A stretch of 64,000 nt of DNA, taken from the NCBI RefSeq assembly GCF_017565645.3, contig NZ_CP086136.1, positions 2,897,501-2,961,500 of the forward strand. Reading direction: 5' to 3'. The first letter of the stretch is position 1; every line of letters starts with the position of its first letter. The notes beneath the pieces are model-generated. The model saw only the letters and a list, made by a program, of their open reading frames with translations. It ran no database searches and was not told the origin of the DNA. This DNA is from Bradyrhizobium barranii subsp. barranii (GTDB lineage Bacteria; Pseudomonadota; Alphaproteobacteria; Rhizobiales; Xanthobacteraceae). This document shows, in pieces, positions 48,476 to 57,365 of the stretch. Position numbers and translations under genes: made by a program.

Positions 48476-48615
48476 CTGTCATCGCCCGGCTTGACCGGGC
48501 GATCCAGCATTCCAGAGACGGCTGTGATTGAGCCGAGAGGCCGCGGCGTACTGGATTGCCCGCTTGCCGCCTACGCTAAAGCTTCGGCGGACAAGTCGCT
48601 GCGCTCGCAATGACG
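48476..48615. repeat. Palindromic repeat, family A/D hybrid
   Basis: The left two thirds match the family A element at 2573-2679 (CTGTCATCGCCCGGCTTGAC...GCCGCGGCGTACTGGAT). The right end (CGCTGCGCTCGCAATGACGA) matches family D at 27886-27965. It looks like a mosaic of the two. Confidence 0.75.
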
Positions 48616-48671
48616 ATGCGGAGAGAGCGTGCCCTCCATCGATCCCCATTCACAACTCCGTGCCTTGATTC

Positions 48672-48687
48672 GGGAACAATCATTCCC
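48672..48687. promoter_or_regulatory. TetR operator before its own gene
   Basis: GGGAACAATCATTCCC, an inverted repeat with arms GGGAA/TTCCC, ends 12 bases before the regulator ATG. It matches the palindrome at 49336-49351 at 14 of 16 positions. Confidence 0.7.
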
Positions 48688-48699
48688 TATTATCCCGCA

Positions 48700-49320
48700 A
48701 TGCAAAAAGCCGCGCGCCGTCGCCAGCCTGCCGCCCGTCCGCCCGGCCGTCCCCGGGAATTCGACATGGACACCGCGCTCGACCGCGCCGTACGCGTATT
48801 TTGCGAGCGGGGCTATCACGCCACCTCGATCGGCGACCTGACCGCCGCCATGCGGCTTGCCACCGGCAGCGTCTACAAGGCGTTTCGCGACAAGCAGGCC
48901 GTGTTCCTGGCCGCTTTCGAGCGCTATGCCACCGTGCGCCGGGAGCAGACCCGCAGCGCGGCCGCGCGCGGCACCAACGGTCGCGAGCGACTGCGCCATA
49001 TGTTGCTGTCCTATGTCGAGCACTCCCAGGGGATCGAGGGCCGTCGCGGCTGCATCGTGGTCGGCGGTGCGGTCGAGCTCGCCGCGCTCGATCCGGACGT
49101 CCGCGCCCGCGTCAACGCCCAGCTCGAGACCAACGAGACCTTCATCGCCGGCCTCATTCGCGAGGGCCACGCCGATGGCTCGATTCCCGCCCATGTTGCG
49201 ATCGACGACACCGCGCGGCTGATGATCTGCATCACGCAGGGAATGCGCGTCGTCGGCAAGGCGCGCCTGCCGCTCGACGGCGAGCGCCTGGTCGGCGTTG
49301 CGATGAAACTGCTCGCCTGA
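48700..49320 (+). CDS. TetR/AcrR-family transcriptional repressor
   Basis: A 206-residue one-component regulator. The N-terminal HTH is in ALDRAVRVFCERGYHATSIGDLTAAMRLATGSVYKAFRDKQAVFLAAF (in pieces, about residues 27-75). The C-terminal ligand domain (SQGIEGRRGCIVVGGAVELAAL) has the pattern seen in repressors of exporters. An in-frame ATG at 48610 would put the operator inside the gene, so ATG 48700 is preferred although no clear ribosome site precedes it. It probably represses itself and the MFS gene downstream through the shared palindrome. Confidence 0.9.
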   Translation: MQKAARRRQPAARPPGRPREFDMDTALDRAVRVFCERGYHATSIGDLTAAMRLATGSVYKAFRDKQAVFLAAFERYATVRREQTRSAAARGTNGRERLRHMLLSYVEHSQGIEGRRGCIVVGGAVELAALDPDVRARVNAQLETNETFIAGLIREGHADGSIPAHVAIDDTARLMICITQGMRVVGKARLPLDGERLVGVAMKLLA

Positions 49321-49335
49321 ATTTGTGTCCTATTA

Positions 49336-49351
49336 GGGAATGATCATTCCC
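49336..49351. promoter_or_regulatory. TetR operator before the MFS exporter
   Basis: GGGAATGATCATTCCC is a perfect 16-bp palindrome in the 51-base gap between the regulator and the exporter, 20 bases before the exporter ATG. Confidence 0.75.
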
Positions 49352-49371
49352 GATATCTGGAGTCTGTTGGA

Positions 49372-50565
49372 ATGACGATGAATGCCACGATCGAGACCGC
49401 ACCCGGGCCGGATGCGGTGTCGCAACGACTGACCTTCGTGCTTGCCGCGGCCTGTGGCATGGTCGCCGCCAACATCTACTACGCCCAGCCGCTGATCGCC
49501 CCGATCAGCGCCGCGCTCGGCCTCTCGCATGCGGCGGCCGGGCTGATCGTCACCATGACGCAGATCGGCTACGGCGTGGGGCTTCTCTTCATCGTGCCGC
49601 TCGGCGACCTCGTCGAGAACCGCGCGCTGATCTGCTCCGTCATCACGCTCGGCGCCGCGGCGCTGCTGGCCGCCGCGTTCGCCACCCACGCGCTGCCGTT
49701 CCTGATCGCCGCGCTGTTCATCGGCCTCGGCTCGGTCGCCGTGCAGATCATCATTCCCTATGCGGCACACCTTGCGCCGGAAGCCATTCGCGGCCGCGTC
49801 GTCGGCAATGTCTCGACCGGATTGATGCTGGGCATCATGCTGGCGCGACCGGTGTCGAGCTTCGTTACGGCAGCGCTGTCATGGCACGCGGTGTTCTTCA
49901 TGTCCGCCGCGCTGATGATCGTGCTCGCGGCGGTGCTGTGGACGACGCTGCCGAAGCGCAAGCCGGTCGCGCGCATGCATTACGGCACGCTGCTGCTGTC
50001 GATGCCGCATCTGGCCCGGACCACGCCGCTGCTCCGGCGCCGCGCGCTCTATCAGGCGAGCCTGTTCGGTGCCTTCACCCTGTTCTGGACGGTGGCGCCA
50101 CTCCAGCTCGCCAGCGAATTCGGCTTCTCCCAGCGCGGCATCGCGCTGTTCGCGCTCGCCGGCGTCGCCGGCGTGTTCGCCGCCCCGATCGCGGGACGGC
50201 TCGCCGATCGCGGCCATAGCCGCATCGCGACGCTGGTCGCCATGCTGCTCGCGGCCGCCGGCTTCCTGGTGACCTATATCGGTGCGGCCGGCTCGACGCT
50301 GAATCTCGCCTGCCTGGTCGTGGCCGCGATCGCCATCGATATCGGTGTCCAGGGGAACGTCGTGCTCGGCTTCCGCGCCATCTTCGTGCTCGGGCATGAG
50401 CACCGCAGCCGTCTCAACGGCCTCTATATGGCGACGTTCTTCGCCGCCGGCGCTGCCGGCTCTGCGGTCGGCGCCTGGGCCTTCGCGCAAGGCGGCTGGA
50501 CGCTGGCGTCGGCCATTGGCCTTGCTCTGCCCGTCGCGGGCTTGCTCTATGCGGCGACAGAGTAG
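49372..50565 (+). CDS. MFS drug/metabolite exporter
   Basis: A 397-residue permease with about twelve membrane segments. NIYYAQPLIAPISAALGLSHAAAGLIVTMTQIGYGVGLL and PLGDLVENR (in pieces) give the MFS loop motif after helix 2; this N-terminal pattern is typical of the YcaD/sugar-efflux-like drug-exporter branch. It is controlled by the TetR protein encoded directly upstream. Substrate unknown. Confidence 0.9.
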   Translation: MTMNATIETAPGPDAVSQRLTFVLAAACGMVAANIYYAQPLIAPISAALGLSHAAAGLIVTMTQIGYGVGLLFIVPLGDLVENRALICSVITLGAAALLAAAFATHALPFLIAALFIGLGSVAVQIIIPYAAHLAPEAIRGRVVGNVSTGLMLGIMLARPVSSFVTAALSWHAVFFMSAALMIVLAAVLWTTLPKRKPVARMHYGTLLLSMPHLARTTPLLRRRALYQASLFGAFTLFWTVAPLQLASEFGFSQRGIALFALAGVAGVFAAPIAGRLADRGHSRIATLVAMLLAAAGFLVTYIGAAGSTLNLACLVVAAIAIDIGVQGNVVLGFRAIFVLGHEHRSRLNGLYMATFFAAGAAGSAVGAWAFAQGGWTLASAIGLALPVAGLLYAATE

Positions 50566-50712
50566 CGGTACGATCGTGCCCGCGGCCGTTTACCAAGCCC
50601 TGGATACGCAGCCCAGCACCGTGCGATTTCCGTCTCGCGGTTTCCCTGCGGTTGTAGTATTTTGGTCGCAAGCGAGCCCGGTTAACGGGCGGCAGGGGGA
50701 GGCTGATGAGGC

Positions 50713-51126
50713 GTGCGGGACTGGTTGGCGTACCGCGGGTACGGCCATGGTCGTGGCAGGGCGTTTCTGCTCGGATTTATCGTCGTCGCCGTGTCGGCCG
50801 CGCTTCAAGGCGTCTGCGTCGCGCTCGGCGCCAAGCTCTATTTTGCGGCGTTCCTGCCCAGCCTGTTCGTGCTCGGAATCGTCGCGGGCGCGCCGGCAGC
50901 GGCGTTCGCCGCGCTGCTCACCGTTCCGCTGGTGTGGTGGGCGTTCATCCCGCCATTCTTCCAGTTCATGCCGCTCTCCAGCGCGGGCGCGGATTCCATC
51001 AACCTGTTCTGCCTGCTCGCGGTGCTCTTGATCGGCCTTGCCGATCTCTGCCGCGAGACGATGGCCATGATCAGCCGCGGCGGGCTGAAGCCCTCGGGCG
51101 AGAGCACGGCAACGAATTCGCAATAA
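50713..51126 (+). CDS. Integral membrane protein, DUF4118-like
   Basis: A 137-residue membrane protein with four hydrophobic segments (FLLGFIVVAVSAALQGVCVALG, YFAAFLPSLFVLGIVAG, AAFAALLTVPLVWWAFI, LFCLLAVLLIGLADL). This resembles the four-helix DUF4118 module found in KdpD-like and other sensors, here without a kinase domain. It starts at GTG 50713. Function unknown. Confidence 0.65.
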   Translation: MRDWLAYRGYGHGRGRAFLLGFIVVAVSAALQGVCVALGAKLYFAAFLPSLFVLGIVAGAPAAAFAALLTVPLVWWAFIPPFFQFMPLSSAGADSINLFCLLAVLLIGLADLCRETMAMISRGGLKPSGESTATNSQ

Positions 51127-51265
51127 ATCCGCCTCATGCGGAAGCGGCGCGTTGCGCCAGCGCAACAGTCCGGCAACCATCCGCGAGCTTGGTGCGCGCC
51201 GCTAACTTTTCGAAAAAGATTTGGCCGCAATTTCTCCCCCGGGAATGACGAGGGAGTTTTTGAAC

Positions 51266-51466
51266 ATGAACGGTCACGCCATCTTTGAGAACGTGCGCCG
51301 CTATCGCGGCATCGCATCGCTCTATCGCCAGACCGCTGCATTCCGCCCGGGCCAGAGCTGGTCGCTTCTGGAGCAGGCGAGCGAGTGGGAAGCGCGGGCG
51401 CTGTCGGAGCTGGAAGCCTATTTCGCCGCGCGCGCGGATTACGCCGCCGTCCAGCGCGCCGCCTGA
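51266..51466 (+). CDS. Small hypothetical protein
   Basis: A 66-residue helical protein (MNGHAIFENVRRYRGIASLY; LLEQASEWEARALSELEAYF). GAGGGA lies ten bases before the ATG. ATG 51245 in frame is an alternative. It resembles short uncharacterised rhizobial proteins; no function known. Confidence 0.6.
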   Translation: MNGHAIFENVRRYRGIASLYRQTAAFRPGQSWSLLEQASEWEARALSELEAYFAARADYAAVQRAA

Positions 51467-51567
51467 TCGTTAACCATCACAGGTATTCGTATCGATGACG
51501 AACGGCGCGAACGACCCGCGATGGGACGCAGACGTTCGCGCCATAGCCGTCAGAACCGGTAGCTCGC

Positions 51568-53940
51568 CTAAACCCCCACGGTGCGGCCCTGGCCGGGCGA
51601 GATGTTGTTGTTGCCGTCGGCGGACGCCCAATAGCCGCAGTTGAAGATGTTCTCGACCGTGAGCTGCGCCCGCCAGTTGGCATCGATCGTGGCGTAGACG
51701 CCGGCATCGAAGCGCACGAAGCCCGGCAGTCTCACGGTGTCATCCGACGATGCAAAGGAATCGCCGAAATAGATGATGCCGAGCGCGGCCGCCCACATCG
51801 GCGTAAACTGGTACTTGTTCCACCAGGCGAACTGATTGTACGGCACGAGCTGCACGCGATTGCCCGGCACCACGGTCGCCGACGTCGCGCTGGTGATCTT
51901 CGCATCGGTATAGGCATAACCGAGCGTGGACTGCCATTGCTCGGTGAGGTAGCCGACGAGGCTCGCCTCGAAGCCGCGCGTCAGCGTGCTGCCGGAGGGC
52001 AGGAAGAAGCCGGGATTGTTGCCATCCGCGATCGGCTGGTTGGTGCGGTTGAGGTTGTAGATCGCGGTCGAGAACAACAGCTTCGGATTGATGTTCCACT
52101 TCAACCCGACCTCGGTGTTCTCGAACTTCTGCGGCTGCAGGATCAGCGTGCCGTCATTGAGCGAGGAGAACTGGTCGCCGGAGGCGGGCAAATAGGAGAT
52201 GCTGTAGGCCGTGTAGACCGACATCGTCTCCCTCGGCTTGAGGAGCACGGCCGCCTGCGGCGAGACCAGATTGTCGGTGCGATTGCGGTTGAGGTTGGTG
52301 TTCATGTCCAGCGCCGACATCTCGAAGCGGTCGAACCGCGTGCCCACGATGAGCTGGAGCGCGCGCGAGAACTCGATGGTGTCGCGCAGGTAGCCGGACT
52401 CGACGTTCAGCGCATATTTACTGTTCGAATCCGGTGTCGTGACGCCGTCGGTGTTGGTGCCGGTGAAGTGGTGGACGAAGTTGACCGGCCCGAAATAGGT
52501 CGGCGCGAACGGGTTCTGCACGATGGTATTGGTGCCGTTCGGGAAGACGCCGGTGTTGCGGATGTCGACACCGGTCTGGCGGCCGAACTCGGTACCGAAG
52601 CCCACCGTGTGCGCGATCGGCCCGGTCCAGCCCTTGTAGGTGAAGTCGGTCTGGTTGAAGACGTTGTCGCGGTTGGTCGTGTGCTGATAGGCGCCAAGGT
52701 TGACCGCGGTGTCGGCTGCGTTGACGGCACCGGCGAGCGGCCCGCCCGTCGGATAGACGTTCTGGTAGAACTTCTGGTAGTCGGCCGCCATCGTGCCGTT
52801 GCGCACCGACAGTCCGTTCTGGAAGTCGTGCTCGATGATTGCCATGCCGGTCTGCACGGTCGCCTGCGCGGTGTTGAGGCTGGGGCTGCCGAAGAAGGTC
52901 TGAAGATTGCCGTTCGGCGCGAACGGTGTCGTCGGATTGAATCGCGTGACGCCGCCGGGAAGGCCCTGCGAGGGATTGCCGCGATCGGCGGTGCGGCCGT
53001 CGTGGTAATATTCGTAGGACAGCTTGATCTTGGTGAAGTCGTCGGGCTTCAGCGTAACGGTCGGGTTGATGCCGTAGCGTTCGAGATGGTTGAAGTCGCG
53101 GAAGGCATCGCTGCCCTCGTAGAACACGTTCAGCCGGGCCGCCACGTTGTCGTTGACGGCTTGGCCCGCGTCAAGCGAGACGCGGCGGTCGCCCCACGAT
53201 CCCGTCTGCGCGGTGGCTTCATAGATGCGGGTGCCGTCGGCCTCCTTGAGGGTGCGGTTGAGCACGCCGCCGCCGGCGCCGCGGCCGAAGGTCAGGGCGC
53301 TCGGGCCCTTCAGCACCTCGATGCTTTGCGCGTTGTAAAGGTCGCGGAAATATTGCACGTCGTCACGAAAGCCGTTGACGAAGAAGTTGGCGCTGGAATC
53401 GACGCCGCGGATGACGAGCTCGTCGCGATTGCCTTCGCCCTGGTGGACGGCGACGCTCGGGACGTAGCGCGTGACATCGGTCAAGCCCTGATAATTCTGG
53501 TCGCGGATCTGCTGCTGGGTGATGACGGAAAGCGATTGCGGGATGTTGACGATCGGCGTGTTCGACTTGGTGGCGACGAAGGTGCTGTTGGCAAAATAGC
53601 CGACGGTGCCGGTGCGCGCGTCCTGCGATGGCATGAAGGGCTGTGGCGCGGCAGTCGTCTCCGGCCGCCGTGCCGTTTGCGTCCGACGGGGCCGCCCGCT
53701 GCTCGACCGGCGGGCGGCCGAAGCGGGATTGGTTCGGCGCTGTGCGTCCGGCGCGGTCACGGTGACGGATGGAATCGTCACGCCTCGCGCGGGCGTGGAT
53801 TGCGCAAAGGCCTGCGGACTGGCGAAGAACGCAGCTGACGTCATCAGCGCGGTCAACACGCCTCCGATACCCGAAAGATTGCGCTTGGACATGTAGCTTG
53901 CGGAAGACAAAAGCTCTCCCGCGGCGGCGATGTGGCTCAT
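51568..53940 (-). CDS. TonB-dependent siderophore receptor, stop five codons early
   Basis: Outer-membrane receptor for a ferric siderophore (FhuA/FoxA-type). From ATG 53940 (GGGAGGG upstream) it has a signal sequence in LTALMTSAAFFASPQAFAQ, a Pro/Arg-rich linker, and a plug domain (NIPQSLSVITQQQIRDQNYQ; SIEVLKGPSALTFGRGAGGG). A 22-stranded barrel then runs to the C-terminus. It ends ...GQGRTVGV-TAG. The same frame continues Ala-Ser-Tyr-Arg-Phe-TGA, a canonical terminal strand with the C-terminal Phe recognised by the BAM complex. Thus a nonsense change seems to remove the last five residues. Confidence 0.9.
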   Translation of the reverse strand: MSHIAAAGELLSSASYMSKRNLSGIGGVLTALMTSAAFFASPQAFAQSTPARGVTIPSVTVTAPDAQRRTNPASAARRSSSGRPRRTQTARRPETTAAPQPFMPSQDARTGTVGYFANSTFVATKSNTPIVNIPQSLSVITQQQIRDQNYQGLTDVTRYVPSVAVHQGEGNRDELVIRGVDSSANFFVNGFRDDVQYFRDLYNAQSIEVLKGPSALTFGRGAGGGVLNRTLKEADGTRIYEATAQTGSWGDRRVSLDAGQAVNDNVAARLNVFYEGSDAFRDFNHLERYGINPTVTLKPDDFTKIKLSYEYYHDGRTADRGNPSQGLPGGVTRFNPTTPFAPNGNLQTFFGSPSLNTAQATVQTGMAIIEHDFQNGLSVRNGTMAADYQKFYQNVYPTGGPLAGAVNAADTAVNLGAYQHTTNRDNVFNQTDFTYKGWTGPIAHTVGFGTEFGRQTGVDIRNTGVFPNGTNTIVQNPFAPTYFGPVNFVHHFTGTNTDGVTTPDSNSKYALNVESGYLRDTIEFSRALQLIVGTRFDRFEMSALDMNTNLNRNRTDNLVSPQAAVLLKPRETMSVYTAYSISYLPASGDQFSSLNDGTLILQPQKFENTEVGLKWNINPKLLFSTAIYNLNRTNQPIADGNNPGFFLPSGSTLTRGFEASLVGYLTEQWQSTLGYAYTDAKITSATSATVVPGNRVQLVPYNQFAWWNKYQFTPMWAAALGIIYFGDSFASSDDTVRLPGFVRFDAGVYATIDANWRAQLTVENIFNCGYWASADGNNNISPGQGRTVGV

Positions 53941-54075
53941 CGCGCCCTCCCTGACTCTTTCAAAACTCGCCCGGATTCCCCATTGCACGGCCGGATGCGG
54001 GGCAAGGAGCATCCGTGCACGCGAAGTCACTGTGCGCATGAACAAAGTGACCGTGCGGCCATTCCGCGCACGATG

Positions 54076-54092
54076 ATTTGAATCGTTCGAAA
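54076..54092. promoter_or_regulatory. Candidate iron-control (ICE/Irr-type) box
   Basis: ATTTGAATCGTTCGAAA fits the palindromic rhizobial ICE consensus (TTTAGAAnnRTTCTAAA type) at 14 of 17 positions. It lies 135 bases before the receptor start, where iron control of a siderophore receptor would be expected. No Fur-type alternative is clear. Confidence 0.35.
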
Positions 54093-54222
54093 CTTGTCGG
54101 GTTCCAAGCGATCACATGTTTCGGCGCGCCGGCAGGGCCCGTGGCGACTACGGAGTTATCTCGGCGCCCGCGTGTGCTAGCACCGGACCGATCGAGATCT
54201 CCTACGTCGGCCGGGACCAGCG

Positions 54223-54315
54223 ATGACCACCTTCAACCGTGTCTTCACGACGGAGCGTCTGCTCCAGATCATCGTCATTCTGGCGGCAACAGTTGCGATG
54301 AAGCTGATGGGCTGA
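54223..54315 (+). CDS. Putative 30-residue membrane peptide
   Basis: Short ORF: MTTFNRVFTTERLLQ then one hydrophobic helix (IIVILAATVAMKLMG). The ribosome site is weak (GGGA eight to eleven bases upstream). It is convergent with cbbR. The size and single-span form fit a small membrane protein, but coding is unproven. Confidence 0.35.
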   Translation: MTTFNRVFTTERLLQIIVILAATVAMKLMG

Positions 54316-54326
54316 ATATCGGTGGG

Positions 54327-55304
54327 CTATTGCCCGCCGAACTCGGGCACGTCGGGCAAATAGTTCGAGCCCTCGGAGCCCAGGAAATCGAACATCGCCT
54401 GCGCCGGTGGCAGCAGCACCTTGTCGCTGCGGCGGATCACGTACCATTGCCGGACGATCGGAAGGCCGGCGACATCGAGCACGATGAGGCGGCCTTCGGC
54501 GAGCTCATGCGCCACCGTGTGGGCCGAGATGAAGGCGATGCCGAGCCCGGCGATGACGGCCTGCTTGATGGTCTCGTTGCTGCTCATCTCCATGCCGATG
54601 ATCGGCTCGAGATCCGATCTCTGGAACATGCCTTCCATCAGCGTGCGCGTCCCTGACCCCGGCTCGCGGGTGAGGAAGGTCTCGTGCACGAGGTCGGTCA
54701 GGTTGAGGCCGGAATCCTTCCCCAGCCAGTGTCCGTTGCGCGCGACGATGATGTGCGGATTGCGCCCGAGCTGACGCACGTCGACGCTGACGTCGGCCGG
54801 TGGCCGACCCATCACGGCGAAATCGAGATCGTAGCCGTGCATGGCCTCGCGGATCTCCTCGCGATTGCCGATCGTGAGCTTGATCTCGATCTTCGGATGC
54901 CGCTTCGAAAACGCCGCGATCGCATGCGGCACGAAATACTTCGCGGTCGACACCGCGCCGAGATGCACCGTGCCGCCGGTCCGTCCAGCGAGCAGATCGA
55001 GCGCGCCCTGGCAGTCCATGATCGCGGCCTCGACGCGTTCGGCGAGCGCCAGCACCTCCTTGCCTGCCTCCGTCAGCAGCATGCCCTCGCCGGTCCGCTG
55101 CACCAGCGGCAGGCCGGCGAGGTCCTGGAGCTGCCGGAGCTGCTGGGTGACGGCTGGCTGGGTCAGGCCGAGCTGGCTTGAGGCCGCGGTGACGCTGCCC
55201 TTCGCCGAGAGCGCCGCAAGCGAGCGGAGTTGCCGGATCGTCAGATGCCGGAGCTGGGCCGCTGCGTGGCCGGGGCCATTATAAGAAAATTCTTTGGCAC
55301 TCAT
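54327..55304 (-). CDS. cbbR: LysR-type regulator of the cbb operon
   Basis: A 325-residue LysR-family activator. The N-terminal winged HTH has HLTIRQLRSLAALSAKGSVTAASSQLGLTQPAVTQQLRQLQ (in pieces, about residues 20-60). The C-terminal effector domain has HLGAVSTAKYFVPHAIAAF and TREPGSGTRTLMEG, both typical of CbbR. It is transcribed divergently from cbbF with 119 bases between the two starts, the classic arrangement in which CbbR binds the intergenic region and activates the operon in response to Calvin-cycle metabolites. Confidence 0.93.
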   Translation of the reverse strand: MSAKEFSYNGPGHAAAQLRHLTIRQLRSLAALSAKGSVTAASSQLGLTQPAVTQQLRQLQDLAGLPLVQRTGEGMLLTEAGKEVLALAERVEAAIMDCQGALDLLAGRTGGTVHLGAVSTAKYFVPHAIAAFSKRHPKIEIKLTIGNREEIREAMHGYDLDFAVMGRPPADVSVDVRQLGRNPHIIVARNGHWLGKDSGLNLTDLVHETFLTREPGSGTRTLMEGMFQRSDLEPIIGMEMSSNETIKQAVIAGLGIAFISAHTVAHELAEGRLIVLDVAGLPIVRQWYVIRRSDKVLLPPAQAMFDFLGSEGSNYLPDVPEFGGQ

Positions 55305-55330
55305 TATGAATAGAAATTTTCCTTATTAAG
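55304..55330. promoter_or_regulatory. Candidate CbbR binding region
   Basis: A 27-base A+T-rich stretch next to the cbbR start contains repeated TTA/TAA half-sites (TTATGAATAG and CTTATTAAG) of the TNA-N7-TNA type used by CbbR. The divergent promoters probably lie here; exact -10/-35 boxes are not clear. Confidence 0.45.
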
Positions 55331-55423
55331 CCGCCCCTGTCAATCTCCTCTTGTTGGGACCGACCGCACCGACCTCCAGCGGGGAGGGAACTGGATGCGG
55401 CGCCCGCAAGGGGATGGACGCAG

Positions 55424-56461
55424 ATGACCGGGCAACTCAGGTTGGACGACCACCTTCAACGGTATTCCGAGACGGCGCCGCATGCGCTGGCCGTGGCAGC
55501 CGCAGTCGACGCCATCGCGGTGGCAGCGATCGAGATCGCCGACCTCATCGCCACCGGCGATTTTGCGGACGCATCGGGCCTGACCACCGGCCGCAACAGC
55601 GACGGCGATCTCCAGCGCGACCTCGACCTCCAGGCCGATGCGATCCTGCGCCGCTGTCTCAGCAGGCTGCCAATCGCGGCGCTCGCGTCGGAGGAGATGC
55701 GCGAGCCGCAAATCGGCGACCGCGAGGCAAAAATCTGCGTCGCGATCGATCCGCTCGACGGCTCCTCCAACATCGACATCAACATGACCGTCGGCACGAT
55801 CTTCTCGATCCTGCCTGCCCCGGATGACCCCACTCTCGCCTTCCATCAGCGCGGCTCGGCGCAGCTTGCCGCGGGGTTCGTCACCTATGGGCCGCAGACC
55901 TCACTGGTGCTCACGCTCGGCGACGGCGTCGACATCTTCACGCTCGACCGCAGGGCGGGCTGCTTCCGCCTCGCGCGCAGCGCCGTGCATATCTCCGAGA
56001 CGTGCGAAGAATTCGCGATCAATGCGTCGAACCGCCGCCACTGGGATACGCCGGTCCGCGCCTTCGTCGACGAATGTCTTGCCGGCGTCGAAGGGCCCGC
56101 CAACCACAATTTCAACATGCGCTGGATCGGTTCGCTGGTTGCGGAGGCCTACCGAATACTCACCCGCGGCGGCGTGTTCCTCTATCCCTCGGACGCGCGC
56201 CCCGGCTATGGCGACGGCCGCCTGCGCCTCACCTACGAGGCGCACCCGATGGCCATGATCATCGAACAGGCCGGCGGCTCCGCCACGACCGGGCGCGAGC
56301 GCATCCTCGAGCTATCGGCGCAGAGCCTGCACCAGCGCGTGCCGCTGATCATGGGCTCGAGCAACGAGGTGCAGCGCGTCGAGGAACTGCACTGCGATCC
56401 GCTGCTGGTCGCCAGCATCTCCGCACCGCTGTTCGCGCAGCGCGGCTTCTTCCGGCTATGA
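55424..56461 (+). CDS. cbbF: Fructose-1,6-bisphosphatase, class I
   Basis: Hydrolyses fructose-1,6-bisphosphate (and probably sedoheptulose-1,7-bisphosphate) in the Calvin cycle. 345 residues. Metal-site motif [24 protein letters not shown] (in pieces, about residues 106-129), [17 protein letters not shown], and [24 protein letters not shown] substrate loop. It is the first gene of the operon. Confidence 0.96.
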   Translation: MTGQLRLDDHLQRYSETAPHALAVAAAVDAIAVAAIEIADLIATGDFADASGLTTGRNSDGDLQRDLDLQADAILRRCLSRLPIAALASEEMREPQIGDREAKICVAIDPLDGSSNIDINMTVGTIFSILPAPDDPTLAFHQRGSAQLAAGFVTYGPQTSLVLTLGDGVDIFTLDRRAGCFRLARSAVHISETCEEFAINASNRRHWDTPVRAFVDECLAGVEGPANHNFNMRWIGSLVAEAYRILTRGGVFLYPSDARPGYGDGRLRLTYEAHPMAMIIEQAGGSATTGRERILELSAQSLHQRVPLIMGSSNEVQRVEELHCDPLLVASISAPLFAQRGFFRL

Positions 56462-56473
56462 GCGAGGCGACCC

Positions 56474-57349
56474 ATGTCCAGGAAGCATCCGATCATCTCC
56501 ATCACCGGCTCCTCCGGCGCCGGCACCACGTCGGTCAAGAAGACGTTCGAGCAGATCTTCTTCCGCGAGAAGGTCAACGCCGTCTACATCGAGGGCGACG
56601 CCTTCCATCGCTATGATCGTGCCGAGATGCGCACGCAGATGGCGAAGGAGGCCGAACGCGGCAACAAGCATTTCAGCCATTTCAGCCCCGAGACCAACCT
56701 GTTCGAGGAGCTGGAGCGTGCCTTCCGCGACTATGGCGAGACCGGTACCGCGACGACGCGGCACTATGTCCATGATGCCGAGGAGTCCGCATTGCACGGT
56801 GCGGCTCCCGGGACCTTCACCGAATGGGAGCGGCTGCCGGAAAACTCGGACCTTTTGTTTTACGAGGGCCTGCATGGCGCCGTCGTCACCGACAAGGTCA
56901 ATGTCGCGCGCTACGCCGATCTCAAGATCGGCGTCGTGCCGGTCATCAATCTCGAATGGATCCAGAAGCTGCACCGCGACCGTAGCGCCCGCGGCTATTC
57001 GACCGAGGCCGTCACGGACACTATTTTGCGGCGGATGCCGGACTACATCCACTACATCTGCCCGCAATTCACCGACACCGACATCAACTTCCAGCGCGTG
57101 CCGACGGTGGACACCTCCAATCCGTTCATCGCGCGCTGGATCCCGACGCCGGACGAATCGATGGTCGTGATCCGCTTCAAAAATCCGCGCGGCATCGACT
57201 TTCCCTATCTGCTCTCGATGCTTCCCCACAGCTGGATGTCCCGCGCGAACTCCATCGTGTGTCCAGGCGCGAAGCTCGATCTGGCGATGCAGCTGATCCT
57301 GACGCCGCTGATCATGCAGCTGATCGAGCGCAAGCGAAATCTGAAGTGA
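56474..57349 (+). CDS. cbbP: Phosphoribulokinase
   Basis: Phosphorylates ribulose-5-phosphate to ribulose-1,5-bisphosphate. 291 residues, the proteobacterial type. The P-loop is GSSGAGTTSVKKTF near the N-terminus. EGDAFHRYDRAEM carries the catalytic Asp and substrate Arg, and HFSPETNLFEELE and FYEGLHGAVV follow. It lies 12 bases after cbbF. Confidence 0.96.
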   Translation: MSRKHPIISITGSSGAGTTSVKKTFEQIFFREKVNAVYIEGDAFHRYDRAEMRTQMAKEAERGNKHFSHFSPETNLFEELERAFRDYGETGTATTRHYVHDAEESALHGAAPGTFTEWERLPENSDLLFYEGLHGAVVTDKVNVARYADLKIGVVPVINLEWIQKLHRDRSARGYSTEAVTDTILRRMPDYIHYICPQFTDTDINFQRVPTVDTSNPFIARWIPTPDESMVVIRFKNPRGIDFPYLLSMLPHSWMSRANSIVCPGAKLDLAMQLILTPLIMQLIERKRNLK

Positions 57350-57365
57350 ATAGGGAGAGAATCCG

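Noticed and set aside
48571..48699. Upstream start (48610) for the TetR gene
   Set aside because: It would place the operator palindrome inside the coding sequence and begin within a dispersed repeat.
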